Source of the DNA: Paracyclopina nana
Taxonomy: Eukaryota > Arthropoda > Copepoda > Cyclopoida > Cyclopettidae
Direction of reading: 5' to 3'
NCBI GenBank assembly: GCA_019096065.1
Contig: JAGUCH010000002.1
Location: 13,528,501-13,592,500 of the forward strand
Length of the DNA stretch: 64,000 nucleotides
The position numbers and the translations under genes are program-made. Position 1 is the first letter of the stretch, and each line of letters begins with the position of its first letter. The notes below the pieces were generated by a model. The model saw only the letters and a program-made list of their open reading frames with translations, was not told the DNA's origin and did not search any database. Shown here piece after piece: positions 20,081 to 33,873 of this stretch.

Positions 20081-21838
20081 TATGGGCTTCGAGTGGGATA
20101 TGCTGCAATAAATTAAAACCGAATGACAAGGGTTCAATTGGTGCGTGGAGACGAGAACCAAGCCTTGTATTTCGCTCAACGTGATAAGATAACAAGCAAC
20201 TCTCCATTGAGCTAGAGTCTAATGTGTCAGAAGCGCGGTCAGGGAGCAGCAAATACAAAAAAGCCTTACTTTGTTACGTAATCGTCACCGCATGAATTAC
20301 GTAATCCAAATCCTTGAGAAGGCTCAAGGCCCACTATGCTAAGATTTACGCAAAAGCATACAACTATGCATGTACGGAACTGCAGCATAACGACGCATGA
20401 CAGTTTGATCGATATTAAAAAGGCGTGTGAAGGCATTTTGTGCTTAGCAAAAATCATATTTTTTGCCGAAACTTGGCAAGCACTTTTTTTCACGGAAACC
20501 CCCACAGCAATGAAACATGGAGCTGTCATCCTAAAAAAGCGTTTCATTCTGTGTCACTGTCCGCAAAGGAACAATAAAACAGATTGCTATGAGCTCTTGG
20601 CCTTCATTTTCAGCTAAAATATTTCACGTGTTTTTCCCCAGCCATGTTGACCTTTCAAAGCTGCCAACTGACGAAAAATTCCACTCGCAGTTGGCCCTTG
20701 AGCGAGGACTTGACCTACATACCAAAACTTGTTTTTAAACGCGTGAATTTCCAATGGTCAAAGGAAAAGTTCAAAAGCTGCTGTTGCTACGTCAACAAAC
20801 ACAATATTTCTCGTCAAATGACCGCCTGTTCACGGACTTGTTGCCATTTCGCGGAAAATTTAATTTTGACAGCTTAAGTAAAATGCGAACTGCGAAGTAA
20901 ATGTGAGGTGACTTACGCGAATCGAAATGGCAGCTTTTGCTCCAAAAGCTCGTCAGTGGTCGTGCAACAAGGACGACCGAACTATGCCGGATGGCAAGAT
21001 CTTCTGGAACAGTTTGGCGAAGGCGAGACACGAACCCAGATCGAACTAGTATCGATCCAAAAGAGCCAGAGGAGAAGACGAAGAGCGCTGAAGAAAAAGC
21101 GCGCGCGGTCGCAACGTTCTCGTACGATTCGCAGCGGCTTTTCTATCTGTCTCACTAGTCACTTCCCTAACTTGGCTGCGGCTCAGAAAAGATCTCAAAG
21201 CACTTGAAAGTCAACCTGGTCAATTCGTCCTCCGTTCCTCGTCACTTGTTACAGAGAAGAGTGCCAAAGTGTAAATGTGGCATGGATTGTATGCGCTAGC
21301 TAACAAGCCAAAAGGTGTCGAAAAGCGCCTCTCCATTCGGCCTTTCTCAGCTGCTAAGACTCTGCTAGAGAAAGCAGGTGTGTGCGAAACGAGTCGATGT
21401 TTTCAAGGCTGGTCTGCCATTGTCAACGGTCGTTGCTTTTAAACACGAGTGAAGGTGCCTAGATAGCGGTTTTTTTTAATAGGCTGGACACCCTTAGGAC
21501 ACTGCATTACACATTCAGTCTCTGCCTCTGATGGGCATGCATGGAATCGTGATGCATGATTTATGATAATGTACATATAGGCTCGAGGACTGCTTTTAAT
21601 TCCAAGCAATAATCATATTGGCCAACGAATATCTTATCATAAATCAATGGTTTCTATACAGGACTAATCTAGGAGGTTTTTATTGCTTTTCTCCAGTATT
21701 TTGTTGTCTATTGGGAGTAAAATTACGAATAGTAGTCTTCTTGGTCATGGAGGCATGCGTAAGAAACAAGCACGATAAAAATACTGCACATCAACCTCAT
21801 TTCAAAGCGTCGCTAATTTAGCTCAGCTGAAGGACAAA
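20081..21838. other. Intergenic stretch upstream of HAD paralog 2
   Basis: About 1.75 kb with no convincing gene. The part near 20100-20260 probably holds the non-coding first exon and promoter of the HAD gene. An Arg/Lys-rich frame at 20908-21207 and another at 20644-20877 lack domain features. Confidence 0.35.
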
Positions 21839-24468
21839 TTACAAATTGAGCACCACCAAGGCTCCCATGAGCATCATAAACATGGTCATGACCAACATTC
21901 CAAGGCCACTGCACAACAAGGCTACGTAGACCCGAGCTTTCATGCCCTTCGACTCTACGTTTTTGGTCAATATTTCCGTAAGGCTTGCCTTTGATCTTCG
22001 GTTGTGAGCGGTCATCACTCCATTCTTTCCCTTGGGCATACTCTGCCTAGTGAGCAAATCATCAAAATCGTCACCGAGCTGTTTCCTTCGCACCACAAAG
22101 CACTCCAACTCCATCAGGGCAGCCCTCATGATGGTGAAAGGCAAGCACAAAGCAGCGAGGATTACAGGCACCAAAATTGCATGCATCTCATCGCTAGATT
22201 TTGTGTCGAGAGCAGCATTCATGGAGGGCATAGACCCGAGGTCGATCTTGGTGTTTGGCATATGTATGGCGACGTCCATCCCACCAGTCTCCACTACAAA
22301 TTTTGAGCTGGGCATGATGAGATGGAACGAAGGGTTGGGAATGGAGATGCCGTGAAATTCGTTTGGAATGCGATTCAAAATGGTGTAGCCCAAAGAGACT
22401 CCCATGATTGACATGTTCACCAAGTAGTTGAGGATTACATACAATCCTCCCTTGATCCTGGGATGGTGCATCTTATAGTCGTTCGAGTATCCAGAGGGCA
22501 AAAGGACTGAGGCAGCCGCAAGTAAGATAAACTTGCCCATGTCAATCCAACAAGAGTCATTGCCCCGCATCTGGTTGCTGGTCACCACATATTTTCCAGA
22601 ATGAGCCTTTGGCATGTTGCAAAAACAGGCATTGAGGCACCGCTGAGATCCAGGATTGGAGCAAGTGAGATCAGGCCCCGAGCCTTGAGTTATGGGGTGG
22701 ATGATTTGGCCGTCATCTATCTGGCCTTTGATAACTTTGGTGCCTTTGCGACAGGCCCACAATAACACAATGTTGGCCACAAGAAGTCTGAAAATGTAAT
22801 TATTAACAAGACTGAAAACTTTCTCATAAAAAAGCATGTTTGCAATCAGTACAACATTGACTTAAATAATTTTGCATCTTACATCTAATGTATAAAAAAA
22901 TTTGGCCAATAAATATTGGATCTTACCCAGAAAATAAAATGACCGTCCATTCTGGCTCCACAAAAGCTACGACAATGGCAAAAAGCAAAACTCTAAATAA
23001 CGTAGTCAAAATGGTGAAGGGCAAGGCCACGACACCGAAAAGCAAGGTCATTGTCTGTCTTTCGTTGTAGAGACTGGCAGCACGCACAAAGTTAACGAAG
23101 GACAGGACGAAAGCCAAACCATGCATGTGAACTTCGGCCATGTGGGATTTGAGTTCTCTAAGGTCAATGACATACTCTTCCAGGCCGTCCACCTTTAATT
23201 GGTTAACCAAAGTGGACAAGTTGATAATCATGAGTGGCATAGAAGCTACCACAGCATGCACCATGCGAAACGTGTTTGAAAGCAGCTTTGAGTTCTCTGC
23301 ATCACGGACAGAAGCAAACATTGACAAATATAAATGCCAAAGATACCTGTAACATGCCAAACGTTAATTATGGCTTAATTGGTATAATGAGGCAAGATAG
23401 TGCTTACAGAAATAGAGGTGAAGGGTAGCCAATGAAGAGCAGAACAAACACGAATACGGTAGCGAAACTATAGTTGGACTTGAGTCTGAGCCATAAAAAT
23501 GAGTTGATAAGGGATGGAAGCACTAGAATGACAACTATAGCCCTGTATTCAGTTACGAGCCCCACTTTGCTCAGGGTTGTTGCAAGCCACAGGTTGATGG
23601 CAGTCTCGAGTATCAGCAAAACGACATCAAAAAGCAAGCTATTGATCCATTCCACAACTCCTTTGCACCTAAAAACAAAACGCATAACTTAGTCACGAAC
23701 GATCATTAACGCAGATCATCTTTCATGATTGCAGTAATCTTGAACACGCTCGTACACTTACTAAATCGCCTAAGAGATTGCATCAAAATGTAGGTGAGGA
23801 AACACAAGTAAAAGTAGCAAACCTGTTTAATTTAATGAATTGACTTGCTTTGTCAACAAGAAAAGGCCAAGTCTCATGATTGCGTGGGAATTTGCTATAT
23901 TGTCAGTTTCACAATACGTTCGAAGATTTCCTTCAACTCTTTGCTTGTCAGCCAGGACTGGGCTTGATTTCAGTACGGTAGCGCATTAATGCACCGTTCA
24001 TGTACACACGCCTTTTTTTGAACGCATGATTTGACCTAATACGTAGGTAGCATTTTGCTTATCACCCTCAACTTATACATCTCGCAAACAAAACCTAACA
24101 ATGCCAACATTGCAAGCAAAAAGTGCAGATCTGCACAAACAATGGCGTTACGCCCCTTCTGGATAGCGCCACCTATGGATAGAACTATTAACGAGACATG
24201 CAAAATGATCAAGTAGCTTTGAAGCATAAAACCGCACGATTGTAGCTGAAAATATCGCAAACCGCAGCTTAAGTTACCTTGGCTTCGTCAAAAACTCTGA
24301 AGGCGTGTTGAGTTTATCATCAAACTCGTCAAAATCACTCGTTGTTGGAGCCGCTGCTGCGGGATAAAAGTTCCGTTGAGCTTCCGGCCTTCGCCATCCG
24401 GACGCCTCTTTTCTGTCGGTGGTGTCTTCAGTCACAATATCTTCGATGTAAGGCGCACTTGACGCCAT
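21839..24468 (-). CDS. Multipass membrane protein, possibly XK-related
   Basis: Proposed exons: 24468-24278, 23668-23408, 23346-22927 and 22787-21839, all in phase, giving 606 residues. Residues 1-64 are hydrophilic (MASSAPYIEDIVTEDTTDRK). About eight or more hydrophobic segments follow, beginning with LFDVVLLILETAINLWLA. The third exon (LWHLYLSMFASV, then RMVHAVVASMPLMIINL) recalls the XK/XKR family, whose members carry a conserved helix with small and Pro residues at this place and act in phospholipid scrambling. A Cys-rich loop (CSNPGSQRCLNACFC) may be extracellular. The C-terminal third is unlike vertebrate XKR proteins. The membrane topology is firm, the family assignment weak. Start ATG has a good context (AAGATGG). 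Confidence 0.6.
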
Positions 24469-26097
24469 CTTGAACGTGGGCAAAATGAGGCAGCACAGGT
24501 TATTGATTATCAGTGAATTTCATTTTTATCAGCATCGTCGTGCAAACTTCTTATCATGGCTGGTGCACTGCTGTTGCTGCTGCAAATGTTCTGCTACTCC
24601 CGTCTCATATGTCCGTCTGCATGCCATCTGGAACAAACAGAAAAATTTGAAAGTTTCACGGGTTTGGCGACGCGAGCAATAAAACTTTCTTGCTCGCGCG
24701 AGCTTCGTGCGTCAGCGGTTAACGCGATGCCATTTCGCGGAAAATGTTATTCACATAAACAAAACCTCCCACATGTGCAGTTCGTATAAAGTAGATAAGC
24801 TCAGAAAAAAATTAATCTTAGTGCAGCAAAGGTAAGGTTTTAAAATGGAATGCCCATTTTTGCAATTGATGAAGAAAAAACTTCCATGAACAGGTGGGTG
24901 AGCCCAAATCACCGTACATTGCTTGGGTAAAAAAGACTAAGATTGCTCTACCTGCATTGCTTCTGAGCTGGTTAGCAGTATCATCTTCATGTTATGTGAA
25001 ACAAAGATCCCACTTTCTCCGGTCACTCGATTAGAAATAGCTTTGAAAGATCGCGTCGCGCGACGACCCAGTTTCTAAATGTGCTAGCTAATCAGCGTCG
25101 GTGGTAGCCTACATTATTCTAAAAGTATAAGTAGCTCACCGATGACAGCGGTGACGGAGCAAACTTAGGATGCCAGATCTGTTTGACTACCAGAGGTGGA
25201 TGTTTGGTGTCCAAGCAAGGGAGCGACTGGTGGTGAGCCGTGAGCGACCTGGGCGCCGCAAATCACGCGTGAGACCTGCTAGAGTTATGTAGCTGCTATG
25301 TTCTGCTCCTATGCTGCTTGCTATTGCTAGGGATGAAACGCTGCTACCGCATAGCAAAAACACTTGATGCATGCGCCGAACCAGACCACCAATTTCAAAG
25401 TTTCACTCAATCACCAATAAGGCGGGAGAAATGTGATATCCACTGCAAAATTGCTGATCGAGAATCTTTGAAAAAAGGGAGGAAAACTGTTCGGTGAATC
25501 ACTAGTCAGCGCAGCAGCATTGGCAGTATCACATTTTTACCTTAGCACTGTGGGAGATGGTCCCACCTTCCTTCCTTCCCTCCCCACCAACAGCCAACGG
25601 TTGAACAAAGACGCAGCCGGGTTGCAGACTATCATAAATAACCGGCCCTAAAAGGATCAGATCAAATCTTTCCTTCTTCGCGAAGCAGAGAAACGCGCGT
25701 GATTTTCTGCTTCCCCAAGGACTTTTTCTTATCCGTCTCTTTGAGAGCGCTTTTGAAAACTAGCTCTTATTTAAACAGTTCTTCTCAAGACGTCGCTTGA
25801 CCTTCGGTATGTATTTTTGAGGGTGTCCCACCCGACAATGCAGGGCTTGTCATCAGATTTATTGCACTGTTGTCACATTGAATGAGACCTCGAGATACAA
25901 GCAGTCGTTTTTCAATTTTCATATTGGTGTAATTTTTCATGTCCCGTCGGGCGGATAGTTGAACATAAACATGGATGGGAAAGCTGCTTTTCTCAATCAT
26001 TGACGCAAAGATGGAACTGTCAAATCATAGACTTTCGTTGCGCACTCAATTTTCAAGGTAGCTTTCTCTTGACGATGAACTTATTGTGCAATAGTGT
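24469..26097. other. Intergenic stretch
   Basis: About 1.6 kb. The right end of this stretch is the 3' flank of the F-box/ankyrin gene, and the left end is the promoter side of the membrane-protein gene. Short pyrimidine-rich runs occur (near 25560-25590). I see no gene. Confidence 0.35.
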
Positions 26098-27189
26098 CTA
26101 GCAATGATGCTCCTCGAGGAATTTCACGACTGCAAGTTGCTGATTCAACATAGCAAAATTGAGGGGCGTCACACCATGCTTGTTTTTAGGCTTTCTGTCC
26201 TTAAGAATGTCGCAGAAGTATGTCACAATGTCAAGGTGGCCTTTTCCTGCCGCAAAGTGGAACGGAGTCCACCCCTTGTCATCGGGCGGATTTTTGTCCC
26301 TCAATTTAGGCGCTAAGTACTTAATTATGTTGAGATGTCCACTGATGCTAGCGTAATGTAAGGGCGTTCTTCCGTTGTCGTCCAGAGGATTTTTGTCAGC
26401 ATCTGGAAAGAACTTGGCAACAGCCATAAACGCTTCCAAATGGCCTCTTTCAGCCGCCAGATGTAAGGGTGTTGAACCCAACACATTTCTAGGATTTTTC
26501 GCCCTCACTAAGCCCATGTAGTAATCGACGATATTGGCATAGCCATAGTAACAGGCCAGGTGCAAAGGTGTTTTGCCTAGGTTGTCACCGGGATTCTTAT
26601 CTCTCATTAAGGGGCTAATCACTCTTAACACTTCCACATGGCCGTTTTGAGCCGCTAAATGAGCCGGAGTCGCACCAAACTTGTTTTTAGCATCAACATC
26701 CAGCTCGGCATTCATGAGCAAATAATGAATCATGTCGATGTCGCCACTCCGAGCAGCACAGTGAAGGAAATTGTCTTTGTTCCTGGTGAAAGGATGCCAC
26801 TCCCAGAAATGAGCTGAAAATGCTTTGAACGCTACTGCGTCCTTGTTGAGCAAAAGTGTGTGCGGTAAACTTTCGAGTTGGTCTTTGGGGTATTTTTCAT
26901 ACACGCTGGCAAGAATTTGCAGCTCCTCAATACTTCCTTTTTCGCAAATCAAGGAGACTAATGTAGCTACATCCGAAGCAACTTTTCGCATTGTTACTGG
27001 CGATGAAGTTGATTTATGATGAGCTGAAAGGAATACCAATTTTCGTCTCCATGTGAATTTCTGACAGTCAATAAACTGCAGCCAAAGCCGACAGACAAGC
27101 CTAGCTTTGGCTAGGCTGGCAGTGTCCAAGCGTCCAAAAATGTTCTCGCCGATGTGAGACAATCCAGGATTGCTGAGAAATGACTCCAT
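26098..27189 (-). CDS. F-box and ankyrin-repeat protein
   Basis: A single-exon frame of 363 residues. Residues ~7-50 form an F-box (LSHIGENIFGRLDTASLAKA, then VCRLWLQFI), which in this family docks on SKP1 of SCF ubiquitin ligases. Residues ~135-360 hold about six ankyrin repeats with clear G-TPLH-A signatures (FGATPAHLAAQNGHVEVLRV, LGKTPLHLACYYGYANIV and others), probably the substrate-binding part. So it is a likely substrate receptor of an SCF-type ligase. The start ATG (TTGCCATGG) lies only 11 bases after the MRNIP stop codon on the same strand, and that gap contains AATAAA. It may therefore be the second cistron of a shared transcript or have a promoter inside MRNIP. No intron is needed. 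Confidence 0.85.
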   Translation of the reverse strand: MESFLSNPGLSHIGENIFGRLDTASLAKARLVCRLWLQFIDCQKFTWRRKLVFLSAHHKSTSSPVTMRKVASDVATLVSLICEKGSIEELQILASVYEKYPKDQLESLPHTLLLNKDAVAFKAFSAHFWEWHPFTRNKDNFLHCAARSGDIDMIHYLLMNAELDVDAKNKFGATPAHLAAQNGHVEVLRVISPLMRDKNPGDNLGKTPLHLACYYGYANIVDYYMGLVRAKNPRNVLGSTPLHLAAERGHLEAFMAVAKFFPDADKNPLDDNGRTPLHYASISGHLNIIKYLAPKLRDKNPPDDKGWTPFHFAAGKGHLDIVTYFCDILKDRKPKNKHGVTPLNFAMLNQQLAVVKFLEEHHC

Positions 27190-27194
27190 GGCAA

Positions 27195-27200
27195 TTTATT
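27195..27200 (-). promoter_or_regulatory. AATAAA between MRNIP stop and next gene's start
   Basis: On the minus strand the junction reads TAA-AATAAA-TTGCC-ATG. The hexamer may be the MRNIP poly(A) signal, but cleavage would then fall inside the next coding region. It may equally be chance. Confidence 0.4.
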
Positions 27201-27515
27201 TTAGAGAAATTGAGACCAAATGGATGGTTGTCCAGGTCTCTTTACTATTTTGGATCCGTCGCAACTTTCTTGATAATTAGAAGTGTCAAAGCTCTCTTCA
27301 CTAACGTCACAATCTATTTTTTCGCCTCGTTGACGATTCAAGTCTTGCGCCATTTCGCGGCACTCTTTGGCGCTTGAGCTGACACCGAAGACTTTCTTGA
27401 TGGACTGCTTTTCCCCACAAAGCTTGCACTGCCATTTGACATTGGCCTTTTTCACTATGTCCACTTGGAAAGTGTGGCAAGCGAAGCAGGACAAAATCTG
27501 AAATTCTTGCACCAT
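27201..27515 (-). CDS. MRNIP: MRN complex-interacting protein homolog (MRNIP)
   Basis: An intronless frame of 104 residues. MVQEFQILSCFACHTFQV, KWQCKLCGEKQS and a following YG/FG-S-AKECR segment match the N-terminal block of vertebrate MRNIP, which binds the MRE11-RAD50-NBS1 DNA-repair complex. Four cysteines (10, 13, 30, 33) form a likely zinc ribbon. The C-terminal WSQFL resembles the KWAQF motif of the human protein. It is much shorter than the human protein (about 343 residues): the middle and long tail are missing or lie elsewhere. The frame is open further upstream, but that extension runs into the repeat element at 27540-28030 and is rejected; ATG at 27515 gives the family N-terminus. 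Confidence 0.85.
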   Translation of the reverse strand: MVQEFQILSCFACHTFQVDIVKKANVKWQCKLCGEKQSIKKVFGVSSSAKECREMAQDLNRQRGEKIDCDVSEESFDTSNYQESCDGSKIVKRPGQPSIWSQFL

Positions 27516-27539
27516 CTCAGGCCTAGCTTTGCTCAGTTG

Positions 27540-28030
27540 TAGTGATGGAACGAGTTTCAGCTTGGCTTGAAAGCTTGAAGCTAAAACCCAGCTTGAGCTA
27601 CATAAGCAAAAAGCTTGGGATAGCTCGAACCAAATTTTGAAAAGCTTGAAAAAGCTTGAACCCAAAAAATACAAAGCTTGAAAAAGCTTGACACCAAAAA
27701 ATTTCAAAACTTTATCCATTTTATATAAAAACAAAAAAGGCCAAATTTTAAAATTAGCAAATACTAGAGGGAGTGAAGTACTTACTCAAAGTTAAAGCTA
27801 TTTCTGTCTTTATTTGCGCTTTTTTGGCAATTTTGTCAAATCTTGTGACTAATCACCATATTTTATGTCAAAATACTAAAAAAGTAAAAAGCTTGAAAAA
27901 AGCTTGAAATGTGAAATTTCGAGCTTGAAAAAGCTTGATAATAATTTTCAAAAGCTTGGGATCGCTCGAACACATTTCTAAAAGCTTGAAGCTTGATCAA
28001 GCTGAAAATTTCCGGCTCGTTCCATCACTA
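27540..28030. mobile_element. 491-bp hAT-like MITE upstream of MRNIP
   Basis: The ends are TAGTGATGGAACGAG and its exact reverse complement. The 8-bp sequence CTCAGTTG flanks both sides (27532-27539, 28031-28038). Inside, AAGCTTGAAAAAGCTTGA-type motifs recur many times in both orientations. An 8-bp duplication and a TAGTG start fit the hAT superfamily. It lies 24 bases upstream of the MRNIP start codon, so it supplies or interrupts the 5' leader. Confidence 0.85.
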
Positions 28031-28573
28031 CTCAGTTGTTTTAACTTGCTATTGTTGTTGTCTTTTGAGCTTTCGCAACATTTTAACTTTTTCGCGAAAC
28101 CTCAATGCCCAGTTTTTCATGGTTTCCCAACGTTGTTTACAAGTACTTGCAAGCAGGGCGAAATAACCAAATATGTTTTACCTCCTTCTATGGTTGAGAA
28201 ACTAGGCAGTTTAAAAACGCGGACAGCGAGACATTTGATCTTGATCTTTTCCACTTTATTTCAGCAAATTATATAGCAATTACGGCATTTTGTTTTATAC
28301 ACAATCTATAATAATAACCTTCGTTTGTCTTCTTTGCTTCGTCAATGTGAAAGGTACATATAATCATTGTTATGTTAAGAAGTTTAAGGGTACGGTAGAA
28401 GTTGTAGGTAGTACGCATGAGTTGCAGCAGGGGAAAAGGGAAAGCGGCTGACACATGATGTGTTTGGGTGGGTGGATATACATACTGCAAATTGTAGATA
28501 GGTATATATACTCATTATCTGTAAGGTCAAACGATTTGTGGATATTAAAAAAACCATTGCAAAACGTGATGGA

Positions 28574-30514
<1,941 letters not shown>

Positions 30515-32372
30515 AGTTTAAGGTGGTAGTTTTTCGGGACTGGAAATGGACGTTTCTGTTGATGATGATGATTGTGAGGAAGAAGACGTACGCGGACGCA
30601 GTATCAAAAGGATGAAAGCTTTTTGCAAAGAAGGCATCATAAGGATAAGAAGAAGACTAGTTTATAGAACTTACGGTCGGGATTAGTACTATTTTATGTT
30701 TGAGTGTGGATTTAATGGTGGATGATTTGGCTAGCGGAGAGCAGCAGCAGCAGCCAATGTGAATGGTTTAGTTGCCTGTGCTGCACAATCTGTTGTAGTA
30801 GTAATAGCCAGTAGGCTTGCACTTAGCACTATGTAAGCAGCATGTGGAGTACGACTGGATCAGGACGCCAAGACAAGCTCGCGTTCCTTGTTGCCGCCGA
30901 ACGCCACTACCAAACAATGTTTTGTTTACAAATTGCACGTGTCTCAACAATGAAATTCCGCGAAAACAAAACATCCACCTTTTCTCGTCAAATGGAAGGG
31001 CGTAAAAAACTCACCGATAATAGAGGAATTGATGAATAACTTGGAATGGCTGGCCTTAAAAACGCAAAACTCGCTACTTTGCCATCTGGCAGCGTCAACG
31101 GTACAACGACGGAGAAAATGGCGCTAGGCCCCGCCGCGAAATCAGGTCGGACAACTCAACTGTTGCGAATGAAAAGAGCCAAAACCTAATCAAAACCACC
31201 GTAAGAGTTATCTCCAAAATTGTAAACGCTGAAATTACTGGGGTCATCACGGTTTTCAATGGGTTTAAGTTAAGGGAAAATATTAAGTCTATTGGTGAAG
31301 AGCTTAAAATAAATTTTCGACTTTCTTGATCGCTTGCCAGAGCCAGGCTTTGCAAAATAATGATTTACTAATGAATATGAAAATGACTAAGTGCTTAGTT
31401 AGCAAGGCATAAAATCGTAATAATTAATTGAAGCATAAAAAAGGGGGCTACAACGCATGCTACGAGTGCTTCACCAATCTGGCCACGATTTTCGGTGAAA
31501 TTTTCGCATCCGCGCACACCTTTTATTGCTTCTACGCTCAGGCTGGCGCTATCCAAAGTTTCTTTCTTGCCAGAAATGGCAGTTACGTGAAGTTCGGCAA
31601 TGCGCTCATGCCATGATGTGCTTCCACCAGCGTAATCACCAATTGTCAAAATTGTTCAACTTTCAACTACCCAAAGGGAAGCCAGTTTAACATATGAGAA
31701 GGAGAACTACAAAAGCACTTGTTGCAGCATTTGTAAGTGTCCCATTTATGCTCTATCCATGGGCTATGCATTGCATTACTGTTAGTTGAGGCAACAGATA
31801 GCCAGATACAGTTAAGGATACGCAACTAAATAAGAAGCGTGTCACACTTACCTAGTTTCATAGCTTTTAAATGAAATTCTAAATTTTGCGGACCGGGGAA
31901 AAAATGGTAAAATCAATATAGGGCTGCACATCAACACGTTGTCACATAGGCAATATGCTTGGCTTTTAAAGTTCAAATAGGAAAATTATGGCCATTTCGT
32001 TTGTAATATCATGCATGAAAAACAGCAAAAATGGCAAGAACAACTATGTGGTATGGCAACAACTTTTACTGATCGATTCATGGTAATCGTCCACTTCAAT
32101 AGCTGCAAGGCTAGCATGCTTAAAACAACTCTAATGGTGCAGTTGACACCAATGATCACCAGACAAATTGATTTCACTAGAATAACATAAATGCATTCCA
32201 AGCTAACAGTTTTGAATGTCTTTGGTTATAAATATTTTCACTGAAAGTCTATTTTTATCGATACGTGGAGTCACTGCTACTAGCAAAATATTTCAGTAAC
32301 CAAACCACCAATACTCGTTCACGCAATTGTAGCTGCGCACTTACTATGTGTCAAAGGGTTTATTATGTGTAA
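30515..32372. other. Upstream region of PCBP and intergenic DNA
   Basis: This contains the probable leader and promoter of PCBP (GAT-rich and CAG-rich short runs at 30555-30760). Frames at 30768-31039, 31095-31355 and 31395-31649 have no domain features. I see no gene in the rest. Confidence 0.35.
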
Positions 32373-33605
32373 CCCCACCAGAACTTTTCCCTTTTTTTCG
32401 TTAAATAATCGATTACTTATCATGGTTAATTTTAGTTCTCGATGATTACTTGTCTCGGTTGCAAATCGGTGACGGAATTCAATACTGAGAAATCAATTTG
32501 CTAATGAAAAGTAACTGATATTCAAAGTTGATTATTTCCTGATCATTTCTTATGCTTGGCCACTTTCAGCAGATTATTCAGGAACTTTTCAGGAACTTTC
32601 CAAGAATTGAGTTCAGTTAGTATTCAAGGACTTGATTTCAGCTATTATTCAGGGACCTGTCAAAAATTATTTTTTTTACAGCTTTCTAGCTTTTTGATTA
32701 GGCTTACTCATTCTTTAAACAATGATGGCATATAACTGAAAGAAAGAAAGTTAGAAAAGCCAATATGAAAGTTTACCCAGGGTGGACTCGAACCCATGAA
32801 CCTCAGATTTGGAATCCAGTGCCTTGCCTCTATGTCTCACTCTGATTTGGGCTTTTTAAGCTATAATATTGTGCAGAACATACTCTAGATGGAGCTAGCT
32901 TTAATTTTTAGAGTACTTGGACATGTTTTTTAAGTCCAGGTGTCACTGAATAGTTTTTGACTGCTCAAGAAGAATACATAATTGAAAGATTGCTGAAATT
33001 AAAAGTTCAAAATAGCTCTTGAAACTGTGAAAAAGTATTTATAATGAATAGTTCTTGAACAAAAGTATGTGAATAGTTCTTGAACTAAGAAAAAATAATC
33101 ATTCTTGAAAAGTTATTGACATGAACATTCCTGAATTGTTATTGAATACTCAAGTTTCATTCATTATTGAAAAGCTACTGAACATAAGCTCTTGCATAGT
33201 TCTTGAATTGTCAAGAAGCTTTTGTTGTTGAAAAGTTGCTGAAATGAACATCACTGAATAGTTCTTGAAAAAATAAGCATAATTTATTGTTGACAAGTTG
33301 ATGATTGAAAGTTCTTGAATAGTTCTTGAATTATCAAAAAGTATTCATTATTGAAAAGTTGTTGAATTGAACATTACTGAATAGTTCTTGAATAGTCAAG
33401 TAATATTCATCGAAGAATGTTTATCGAGATTTGTGTTAAAGATTCTTTGCCAAGAATTCGAGTAATAATCATAAACGATTATTTCTTTGAGTCAAATTAA
33501 CCAACTAATCGAGACAAAATCGTAGAACGATTCTTTACCGAATAACTACTTTGGAGGAATCGTGTTACATTCGTTCTCGAATCGGGAACCTAAGTTCTGG
33601 TGGGG
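32373..33605. mobile_element. 1.2-kb inverted-repeat element with internal repeats
   Basis: Bounded by CCCCACCAGAACTT and its reverse complement AAGTTCTGGTGGGG; no target duplication is clear. The interior from ~33000 to ~33420 consists of diverged units of roughly 60 bp with the core TGAATAGTTCTTGAA and TTATTGAAAAGTTGCTGAA. A degenerate tRNA-like segment lies on the minus strand near 32776-32850 (GGGTTCGAGTCC). It has no coding capacity. Confidence 0.6.
32776..32850 (-). repeat. Degenerate tRNA-like segment
   Basis: On the minus strand a B-box-like GGGTTCGAGTCC follows a loop with TTCCAAA, but the stems do not pair properly. It is probably a tRNA-derived SINE fragment inside the larger element, not a tRNA gene. 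Confidence 0.35.
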
Positions 33606-33873
33606 AACGATGTACAATTTAATACAAGCTTAGCAATCGAATTTGGCAGAATTCTGAGACTCCTGAAGAAAGTATAGTTGAGCAATAATAATGAAAAGGT
33701 CATTTTGTAATTAGCCCAAATGTCACATTCAGCCAAATCATGTCATAAACCAATGCTTACAGCAGAGAAAAATTGATGAAAGTTTTCTCTTTCAGATGAA
33801 ATCGTGGTCTTCGAAACAGTACAAGTTATGATGGAAGAGGGCTGAAACGCACGAGTTAAATGCATCCCTAATT

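Noticed and set aside
20908-21207. Arg/Lys-rich 99-codon frame
   Set aside because: It is a low-complexity basic run in an intergenic stretch, with a competing overlapping frame and no supporting signals.
24036-24260. Extra exon of the multipass membrane protein (hydrophobic 74-codon frame)
   Set aside because: The exons on either side join in phase without it and no matching GT-AG pair was needed; it remains a possible alternative exon.
27516-27734. N-terminal extension of MRNIP
   Set aside because: The upstream part of the frame is translated from the MITE at 27540-28030 and has no ATG-initiated family match; the family N-terminus begins at 27515.
31395-31649. 84-codon frame with a hydrophobic C-terminus
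   Set aside because: No start context, homology or transcript signals; the hydrophobic end is AT-rich chance sequence.
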